Source: Phelpsiimicrobium sp043802125
GTDB lineage: Bacteria; Omnitrophota; Gorgyraeia; Velamenicoccales; Velamenicoccaceae
Length of the DNA: 6,494 bases
NCBI GenBank assembly: GCA_043802125.1
Contig: JAZDLG010000030.1
Location: forward strand, 1 to 6,494
Reading direction: 5' to 3'
Shown: in pieces, positions 1-4,429 of the stretch
Layout: the number at the start of each line of letters is the position of its first letter
Numbering within the stretch: position 1 is the stretch's first letter
Translations under genes and position numbers: made by a program
Notes under the pieces: generated by a model
What the model was told of the DNA's origin: nothing
The model's input: only the letters and a program-made list of their open reading frames with translations
Databases searched by the model: none

Positions 1-628
1 GGAGACTAGCAGCTGCACGCATTGCAGCAAAATCAAATTGCGCCAAAGGAAAAATAGTTATGTCGTGCGTCACCGTTCCTACAACACGTCCGGCATTCTC
101 AATCTCATCCGCATAAACTACATTGCCCGTAACATCATAGCTATTGCCGTTAAAATCTATGTCTCCTGCGGAATAGATAGCATTGTCATAGAATGACGGA
201 GACGGAGGATTAGCAGAAACCTTTGCAACACCTTCAGCCTTACATGTCTGCCTTAAGACCCCTGAGCCAACGATCTTCTGCGGCACATAACTAGTAACCG
301 TGATATGCATCTTTTTAATCCCAGCTATAACATCTGCAGGGGAACTGATATCAACTACGGTAGTCTCATATTGTCCTATCACCGTTGAATCGCGATAAAC
401 CGATACGGGCGTTCCTCCGGTACCGCTATAGCTTGAACTTGTTTTCAGGGCTGCCAACGCGCTATCCATGCCTGCCTCAGCCACATAGAATGCTTCACCC
501 CGCTGTTTAGTGATCTCAAAGGCCTTCCTTTCAAGGATGCTATGAGCGATAACACTAGCGCTGAGACTTAAAAGAATAAAGATAACAGCGTAAACAAATA
601 TCAGGACAGAACCTTTTTTATTAAGCAT
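1..628 (-). CDS. PilX/GspK-like minor pilin, 3' part beyond the window
   Basis: An open frame runs from ATG at 626-628 to the left edge (209 codons, no stop), so the C-terminus is missing. The N-terminus is MLNKKGSVLIFV followed by a hydrophobic helix to about residue 28. Residues 46-58 read AFYVAEAGMDSAL, the signature that follows the helix in PilX N-terminal family proteins. Unlike the other pilins here, it lacks the Glu five residues after the Gly; GspK and PilX proteins often depart from that rule. Around residues 145-185 there are Gly/Asn-rich short strands (AIYSAGDIDFNGN, GNVVYADEI) like the beta-rich region of long PilX proteins. Its AGAGG ribosome binding site overlaps the stop of the gene upstream, with a 10-base gap, so translational coupling is likely. 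Expected role: a tip or priming minor pilin in the inner membrane and fibre. Family fairly sure; PilX versus GspK is not resolved. Confidence 0.8.
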   Translation of the reverse strand, partial: MLNKKGSVLIFVYAVIFILLSLSASVIAHSILERKAFEITKQRGEAFYVAEAGMDSALAALKTSSSYSGTGGTPVSVYRDSTVIGQYETTVVDISSPADVIAGIKKMHITVTSYVPQKIVGSGVLRQTCKAEGVAKVSANPPSPSFYDNAIYSAGDIDFNGNSYDVTGNVVYADEIENAGRVVGTVTHDITIFPLAQFDFAAMRAAASL

Positions 629-638
629 TTTTTCCTCT

Positions 639-1172
639 TTAGTTATTCCTTACAGCCACGGCAGAATCCAGCGTGGCATTAATAGTAGCATTACCGTGTT
701 CAACTGCTTTGATTTTTTGGCCGCTTAACCTTATCTGAAAAACATCGTTGGCTATGCGAGTAAAATTCATGCCCGTAATGTTACTGGCTATATTAAGCGT
801 GCCTGCGCCGTCGGCCCTTGTGACCGTATTATTGACAAGCGCGTAACTGACAGAAGAGCTATTCCACACTACAGCGCCGGTAGCGTTACTTATACCTTGC
901 GGCACTTTAAAATAGATCGCCGGGTATACCACACCGGTCGGAAAATTTGTCGTAAGGCCGGGATCAATAAAAGTCCGGTTCATAGAAGATTGTTTCAGAT
1001 CGTCAGAGATGCGCAAGAGGGCTTTTCTCAATTCAAGCTGCAGCGCTGTCCTCGCCTCTGAGATATCCCAAGACTGCCTTCCCGAAGACATGACCATAAA
1101 TATGCCGCCTGCAAGCACAGCTAATATGAACATGACGACCATGACCTCAACCAACGTATAGCCCTTGCTCAT
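639..1172 (-). CDS. PilW/GspJ-like minor pilin (prepilin-type N-terminus)
   Basis: This encodes 177 residues. A very short leader MSKG is followed by YTLVEVMVVMFILAVLAGG, a class III prepilin signal: cleavage is expected after Gly4, with Glu at mature position 5. The hydrophobic helix runs to about residue 30, then an amphipathic stretch (DISEARTALQLELRKALLRISDDLKQ) typical of PilW/GspJ proteins, and a C-terminal region with predicted strands. The product would be processed by a prepilin peptidase and join the tip of the pilus or pseudopilus. The ATG overlaps the stop of the upstream PilV-like gene (ATGA, 1169-1172) and has no strong ribosome binding site, so it is probably translationally coupled. 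The protein has eight N-X-S/T sequons (N65, N96, N104, N114, N131, N136, N161, N165), unusually many for its length. The N-terminal class is certain; the PilW/GspJ assignment rests on position, size and general look. Confidence 0.82.
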   Translation of the reverse strand: MSKGYTLVEVMVVMFILAVLAGGIFMVMSSGRQSWDISEARTALQLELRKALLRISDDLKQSSMNRTFIDPGLTTNFPTGVVYPAIYFKVPQGISNATGAVVWNSSSVSYALVNNTVTRADGAGTLNIASNITGMNFTRIANDVFQIRLSGQKIKAVEHGNATINATLDSAVAVRNN

Positions 1173-1648
1173 CTTTGCGCCATATAAGTCGTCAACTGCA
1201 CCGGTGAATCCAGTATGCCATTGCCGTTGGTGTCATTAAATACCAGGGTGCCGTTATTATCTATGCATTCGCCGATTACGCGCGAGTTTCTTTGTTTCCA
1301 GCACATGCCCGCATCAACTCTGTAAAAAGAGGAATTTGTCGTTTTGTCTATGGCAACCCTCCCTAAACTAAAATTAGCTAAAGGGCCGGTGGCGTAAAAA
1401 GTATAAGTCGTATTAAGTGTTTGAAAAGGCGCTTTGCGCAAATTCTCAAGCTCTTCCTGAACAGCGCCTAAGGCAAGATTTGAATTTTTTGTAGTTTCAT
1501 TCATCTCAAGGCAGCTGATATAGGCCGACAAAAGGCCTGTCAGGACAATAACTAAAACACCGCTTGCGATCATCAATTCAAGCAGAGTAAACCCTTTTCC
1601 CTTCAATCGTAACCTCATAGTTATTATTATCTTATAGAAAATATCCAA
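1169..1648 (-). CDS. PilV/GspI-like minor pilin (TTG start, or ATG at 1618)
   Basis: A prepilin-type protein: leader ending KGKG, then FTLLELMIASGVLVIVLTGLL, with Glu at mature position 5 and one hydrophobic helix. After it come EMNETTKNSNLALGAVQEELENLR, as in PilV/GspI proteins. Two starts are possible. TTG at 1646-1648 gives 159 residues with a 19-residue leader, and AAGGA (1657-1661) lies 8 bases before it, inside the last codons of the upstream gene. ATG at 1616-1618 gives 149 residues with a more usual 9-residue leader, but no ribosome binding site is visible. I prefer TTG because of the site and the 4-base spacing to the upstream stop. The C-terminal DTNGNGILD (residues 139-147) resembles a DxNxNGxxD calcium loop. 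Six N-X-S/T sequons are present (N50, N79, N92, N105, N132, N138). Expected role: a minor pilin in the tip complex with the two genes downstream. Confidence 0.82.
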   Translation of the reverse strand: MDIFYKIIITMRLRLKGKGFTLLELMIASGVLVIVLTGLLSAYISCLEMNETTKNSNLALGAVQEELENLRKAPFQTLNTTYTFYATGPLANFSLGRVAIDKTTNSSFYRVDAGMCWKQRNSRVIGECIDNNGTLVFNDTNGNGILDSPVQLTTYMAQR

Positions 1649-1652
1649 AAAG

Positions 1653-3377
1653 TCAATCCTTTTTAACGAGCTCTTTGACCAATGCTATATTTTTCCTTGC
1701 CGTTTCATAATCCGGTTTTATTAAAAGAGCCTTCTGCCACAGGCCCATAGCGCTATTATTATCACCTCTCTGGACATAAAGCGTAGCCAGATTGTTATAA
1801 GCTTGATAGAACCCGCCATCCAGCTCAATGGCCTTTTTGAAAGACTCCTGGGCCTTGCTCACATCACCCATCCGTTGATAAAGCAAACCGATATTATTAT
1901 AAGCCTTTTCCATCTTTGGGTTTACCATAATAGCAGCGCGATAAGCTAAAACCGCCTCAATTACCCTGCCGGTCTTTTCATATAAGATGCCTATATTATA
2001 GTAAGCGGATGCCTCCACCACATCAGCTCCAGGGTGTCCGGCAAACGTACTTTTAAGGCCCAAAATCCGCTTATATTCCAGCTCAGCGTCATTGTAACGG
2101 TTCTGTTCAAGATAAAGAGAAGCCAGGCTATCGCGCGCCCTGATGCTATAGGGCGAGAGAGAGACAGTTTTCTGGAAAAAGCGCAATTCATTTGACCAAT
2201 CCTTATTATTCTGCCAGCTTAAGAACGCGAGGAACAATACGACAGCCGATAGAATGGCCCATCTTAAGCCGGGGCGCGTAACTGCTTGCAGTAAAACTGC
2301 CACATAGAAACATAGCGCCATAGAAGGCAAATACAAAAAATGCTCCGCCATGATCATGGGAAATATCAAAGCAGACTGCGGAAAGAGCCAGGCAAAAAAC
2401 CAAAACAAAAAATAAGGGGCTAATTGTTTTGTCTGCAAGCTCATGGCCCTGCTATTTTTGATGCCTACACCTACAAGCATAAGCGCGCAAAGAATACCAA
2501 CCCAATATTCAGGAATGATATTTTCGTAAGCGGTCAATCTCTCCATGTGCAGGCCAAAAGGAGCCATAAATGACCCCAGATAGATCAAAAGCGTCTTTCC
2601 GAAAATAAATAATCTTTCAAAAATACCGACTTCAAAAAAAGCAAAACCTTTTTTTTGCAGGAATGGATTGCCGAAAGAAAAATTTAAAAGGCTTATCCTC
2701 AAAACCGCATAAATAAGAGCGATACAAAATAACGGCCTGGCTTTCTTAAGAAAAGGCCTTTCCCAGCACAATACAAAAGGCAAAACAATGGCCGTCTCTT
2801 TTGTCAGCAGGGCAAGAATGAACATAAAACAGCTTAAAATCATGTTTCTGCGGTACCCAATCCTATCGGATGGATTGGTATGCCGCTCTCTGCGGCACTC
2901 ATGAGCTTTTTTAAAAAATATCAACGATGACAGTATAAATATGGCACTCAACGAATCAGCCCGGCCGGAAATATACGTGACGACCTGAGCGTGCAGCGGA
3001 TGGACAAGAAAGATCATAGCGGTTGCAAAAGGCACGAATGATCCAGCACCCATCCTCGTCAAAAATAGATACAGCAAGCAACCAACGCCAAAATGCAAAA
3101 TGATATTGACTAAGTGATATCCGAAGGGATCTGTCCCGGAAAATACGGAATTGAGTATAAAAGAGATTACTACTAACGGACGGTAATAATTGGCGCGGGA
3201 ATTTTCGTAAAGCTCGGAGCTAAAAGCGCGCCCCCATAAATGCGGGCTCTTGACAAGAGGGCTGTCTGCTATAAGCGGTTTGTCATCCCAGATAAATTGA
3301 CCGCTGAGTGAATTGCCATAAGCTGCAAAAACGGCGAGCAATAGGATCAAAAAAATATGTTGGTGCTTTAGTTTCAT
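1653..3377 (-). CDS. TMTC-like GT-C membrane glycosyltransferase with C-terminal TPR repeats
   Basis: This encodes 574 residues. Residues 1-385 are multi-pass membrane. They carry the motifs of the TMTC/PMT-like GT-C fold: FIWDD (D31-D32, the acidic pair expected in the first outer loop), NYYRPL (63-68), HPLHAQVVTYISGRADSL (126-143), LLTKETA (190-196), an AEHFLYLPS motif (344-352) and NNKDWSNE (390-397). Four TPR units follow at about 412-440, 457-490, 491-524 and 525-558. Eukaryotic TMTC proteins are O-mannosyltransferases using a lipid-linked sugar; by analogy this enzyme would move a sugar from a polyprenyl phosphate to an acceptor outside the membrane, with the TPRs holding the acceptor. 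Substrate and sugar are not visible. It lies between the major pilin and three minor pilins, with 4 bases to the PilV-like gene, which suggests pilin modification. The start ATG has only a weak ribosome binding site and lies 20 bases after a terminator. Family assignment is strong; the acceptor is inference. Confidence 0.85.
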   Translation of the reverse strand: MKLKHQHIFLILLLAVFAAYGNSLSGQFIWDDKPLIADSPLVKSPHLWGRAFSSELYENSRANYYRPLVVISFILNSVFSGTDPFGYHLVNIILHFGVGCLLYLFLTRMGAGSFVPFATAMIFLVHPLHAQVVTYISGRADSLSAIFILSSLIFFKKAHECRRERHTNPSDRIGYRRNMILSCFMFILALLTKETAIVLPFVLCWERPFLKKARPLFCIALIYAVLRISLLNFSFGNPFLQKKGFAFFEVGIFERLFIFGKTLLIYLGSFMAPFGLHMERLTAYENIIPEYWVGILCALMLVGVGIKNSRAMSLQTKQLAPYFLFWFFAWLFPQSALIFPMIMAEHFLYLPSMALCFYVAVLLQAVTRPGLRWAILSAVVLFLAFLSWQNNKDWSNELRFFQKTVSLSPYSIRARDSLASLYLEQNRYNDAELEYKRILGLKSTFAGHPGADVVEASAYYNIGILYEKTGRVIEAVLAYRAAIMVNPKMEKAYNNIGLLYQRMGDVSKAQESFKKAIELDGGFYQAYNNLATLYVQRGDNNSAMGLWQKALLIKPDYETARKNIALVKELVKKD

Positions 3378-3395
3378 ATTGCTTTACTGCGGCAC

Positions 3396-3427
3396 AAAAA
3401 GAGCGGCTGTTTTACCAGCCGCTCTTT
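3396..3427 (-). terminator. Rho-independent terminator after the major pilin
   Basis: In the minus direction AAAGAGCGGCTG (3427-3416) pairs perfectly over 12 bp with CAGCCGCTCTTT (3409-3398) across a 6-base loop, and five T residues (3400-3396) close the structure. It sits 33 bases after the pilin stop and 18 bases before the ATG of the glycosyltransferase gene. No promoter fits in between, so the downstream four genes probably rely on partial read-through. Confidence 0.9.
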
Positions 3428-3460
3428 GTATTTCCGAAAAACCGATGCTTATCCTAGAGG

Positions 3461-3895
3461 TTACTCAATAGGAGTACCTGCTGATGTATTCCCTACCCTC
3501 ACTACACCTGACTCGTCAACAAAAAAGCTGCGCACGCCAGTAACGTTAGCTGTTATAGGAGCAGCGGAGACGGTATATTGACTACCAGACGGAGTACCAG
3601 CCCGAGCATAGGTGAAAGTATAACCCGACTTGTTCCCGCCTCCGAGAACAGAATCAATATAAGGCGGAGTCGTGTTAGACAAGCAAAGAAGAGCTGCCGG
3701 ATAAAGCGGTGGTGACTGGCCTGCCCTAAAGCTCTCTGCAGCCGTGCTCAAAGTCCTCATCGCAGCAATAGCTGTCGCTTCGTTAGCGCTTAACCTTGCT
3801 CTGAGCAAGTTAGGTATTGCGATAGCAGCCAACAAAACGATGATGGCTACAACGATCATGATTTCAACAAGCGTAAAACCTTTTTTTGAACGCAT
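3461..3895 (-). CDS. Major type IV pilin / pseudopilin (PilA/GspG-like)
   Basis: This encodes 144 residues. The leader MRSKKG is followed by FTLVEIMIVVAIIVLLAAIA and IPNLLRAR: a textbook class III prepilin signal, cleaved after Gly6 by the prepilin peptidase, with Glu at mature position 5 and the usual Pro in the helix. The helix continues through ANEATAIAAMRTLSTAAESF. The short globular part ends in VRSFFVDESGVVRVGN, common in pilins of Deltaproteobacteria, Omnitrophota and similar groups. Only one Cys (C71) is present, so there is no disulfide loop of the Neisseria type. Four N-X-S/T sequons (N74, N88, N117, N136) lie in the exposed part. An AAGGAGGG ribosome binding site, its own strong promoter and a strong terminator point to high, largely separate expression, as expected of the main fibre subunit. 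It may form a pilus or a type II pseudopilus; the window cannot decide. Confidence 0.93.
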   Translation of the reverse strand: MRSKKGFTLVEIMIVVAIIVLLAAIAIPNLLRARLSANEATAIAAMRTLSTAAESFRAGQSPPLYPAALLCLSNTTPPYIDSVLGGGNKSGYTFTYARAGTPSGSQYTVSAAPITANVTGVRSFFVDESGVVRVGNTSAGTPIE

Positions 3896-3903
3896 TTTGA
3901 TTA

Positions 3904-3911
3904 CCCTCCTT
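3904..3911 (-). promoter_or_regulatory. Strong ribosome binding site of the major pilin
   Basis: In the minus direction AAGGAGGG lies 8 bases before the pilin ATG (3893-3895). It is the strongest ribosome binding site in the window and fixes this start. The contrast with the weak sites of the downstream genes fits a large excess of major over minor subunits. Confidence 0.88.
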
Positions 3912-4017
3912 CCTTGGCAAAGATTTACTTCGCGCTTTTTCCAATTGAAGATTTGAAGAACTATGCCTGACTGTTTTTATTGCAAGCGCAAAATATGCCG
4001 TTAGTTACATTGTGTTT
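3912..4017 (-). other. Untranslated leader of the major pilin
   Basis: About 115 bases separate the likely start point of the proximal promoter (near 4011) from the pilin ATG, including the ribosome binding site. I see no strong hairpin, known riboswitch motif or small reading frame in it; it is fairly A/T-rich in the minus-strand RNA. Such a long leader may affect mRNA stability, but nothing in the sequence demonstrates that. Confidence 0.4.
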
Positions 4018-4046
4018 ATTCTATCTCACCCCCTCTCGTTTGTCAA
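4018..4046 (-). promoter_or_regulatory. Proximal sigma70-type promoter of the major pilin
   Basis: In the minus direction a perfect -35 box TTGACA (4046-4041) is followed by a 17-base spacer and a -10 box TAGAAT (4023-4018, 5 of 6 consensus). The start point would be near 4011. It lies downstream of the riboswitch terminator and both repeat copies, so it would drive the pilin independently of the riboswitch. Consensus quality is high; no experimental support is available. Confidence 0.72.
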
Positions 4047-4058
4047 TAAACTCTTACA

Positions 4059-4115
4059 ACTTTCTGTCGCAGAAAGCGACACACTTGCCCATCCAATTGG
4101 GCAAGGTGTGCGGCA
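4059..4115. repeat. Palindromic repeat, copy 1 (57 bp, simple form)
   Basis: The first 36 bases (4059-4094) match 4152-4187 with one mismatch, and the last 21 (4095-4115) match 4232-4252 with one mismatch. The unit holds a small hairpin (TGTCGC, 5-base loop, GCGACA at 4065-4081) and a larger one in which CACTTGCCC (4082-4090) pairs with GGGCAAGGTG (4099-4108), leaving one unpaired G. It lies between the terminator and the -35 box of the pilin promoter. The imperfect bulged palindrome recalls REP-type elements, but I cannot name a family. Confidence 0.8.
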
Positions 4116-4118
4116 AAT

Positions 4119-4144
4119 AAAAAAGCCTATTCAAAAGAATAGGC
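4119..4144 (-). terminator. Rho-independent terminator of the riboswitch leader RNA
   Basis: In the minus direction GCCTATTC (4144-4137) pairs perfectly with GAATAGGC (4132-4125) around a TTTT loop, followed by six T residues (4124-4119) and ATTT. It would stop transcription coming from the distal promoter after about 225 bases, before the pilin gene. It lies between the two repeat copies and is the natural candidate for the switch point of the riboswitch, though I could not show a clean antiterminator pairing. Confidence 0.82.
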
Positions 4145-4151
4145 ACGTATT

Positions 4152-4252
4152 ACTTTCTGTCGCAGTAAGCGACACACTTGCCCATCCGCCCCAGAAGGGG
4201 GCGCACTTGGCAATCCTCTGTGCCAAGGTGCAATTAGGCAAGGTGTGCGGCA
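4152..4252. repeat. Palindromic repeat, copy 2 (101 bp, with nested 44-bp hairpin insert)
   Basis: It has the same two end blocks as the 57-bp copy at 4059-4115, but 44 extra bases (4188-4231) split the large hairpin in its loop. The insert contains a small GC hairpin (CGCCCC at 4187-4192 with GGGGCG) and a further member of the same hairpin design: CACTTG, stem GCA, ATCC, four bases, stem TGC, CAAGGTG, with the same single unpaired G. The host hairpin has CACTTG and CAAGGTG with stem CCC and GG(G/A), so three stem pairs differ in a compensating way. Its end overlaps the 3' end of the riboswitch aptamer. Either the insert is a nested copy or copy 1 lost it. Confidence 0.78.
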
Positions 4253-4338
4253 GCTGGCTACCCTACAAAATAAATTTAAGATTAGGCCCTATAGCTTTGT
4301 GCCCCACTCTTTCGGGTGGTTTACCTTTTACGTCTTCC
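4237..4338 (-). promoter_or_regulatory. Cyclic-di-GMP-I (GEMM-I) riboswitch aptamer
   Basis: Read on the minus strand, the RNA carries the order of conserved elements of GEMM-I: GGUAAACC (4325-4318), a stem CCACCC-GAAA-GAGUGG with the GAAA tetraloop at 4313-4310, GGGGCACAAAGC (4305-4294), GGGCCUAAUC in the second stem, GGGUAGCC and GCUGCCG (4263-4248). Aligned by eye to the Vibrio cholerae Vc2 RNA, G21-C46 is kept (4324 with 4299), C22-G45 is replaced by U-A (4323 with 4300), a compensating change, the intercalating A47 is 4298, and position 20 is G (4325), the c-di-GMP type rather than the A20 of cGAMP-preferring GEMM-Ib. Stem P1 may be GGAAG (4338-4334) with CUUGCC (4242-4237), one G bulged. 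It begins only ~8 bases after the predicted transcription start. The target is most likely the pilin; whether ligand turns it on or off is not clear. Confidence 0.9.
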
Positions 4339-4352
4339 GTTTTTCTAATATA

Positions 4353-4381
4353 AGTATAGCACCTGGGTATCTAATATTCAA
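4353..4381 (-). promoter_or_regulatory. Distal extended -10 promoter for the riboswitch RNA
   Basis: In the minus direction a -35 box TTGAAT (4381-4376, 4 of 6) is followed by a 17-base spacer and a -10 box TATACT (4358-4353, 5 of 6), preceded by TGC, which makes an extended -10. The start point would be near 4346, directly before the aptamer. It lies 49 bases after the gspF stop. Confidence 0.65.
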
Positions 4382-4382
4382 G

Positions 4383-4416
4383 ACACCCGGCGCTTATAAG
4401 GAAGTTGCGCCGGTGT
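4383..4416 (-). terminator. GC-rich hairpin after gspF, possible weak terminator
   Basis: In the minus direction ACACCGGCGC (4416-4407) pairs with GCGCCGGGTGT (4393-4383), with one unpaired G and a 13-base loop, 13 bases after the gspF stop. No T-run follows, so it is not a standard intrinsic terminator. The 3' arm can instead pair onward: GGGTGTCT (4388-4381) with AGATACCC (4372-4365), so two hairpins exclude each other. It may mark the 3' end of the gspF mRNA. Confidence 0.45.
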
Positions 4417-4429
4417 GACGTTTTCTACG

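Noticed and set aside
4116..4150. A second, degraded c-di-GMP aptamer ahead of the shorter repeat copy.
   Set aside because: The bases before its GCCG are the terminator and a T-run; no GGUAAACC or CAAAGC element is present.
4059..4187. Two 36-bp near-identical direct repeats that could suggest a small CRISPR array.
   Set aside because: Only two copies, each followed by a second shared block; the repeats contain full hairpins, the stretch between them holds a terminator, and no cas gene is present.
4318..4325. GEMM-Ib (cGAMP-preferring) type of the riboswitch.
   Set aside because: The base at the position equivalent to Vc2 position 20 is G (4325), not A, by my alignment.
4012..4353. Plus-strand open frame of 113 codons across the intergenic region.
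   Set aside because: It is antisense to the aptamer, terminator and repeats, has no ribosome binding site that I can see, and its protein has repeated segments that only mirror the DNA repeats.
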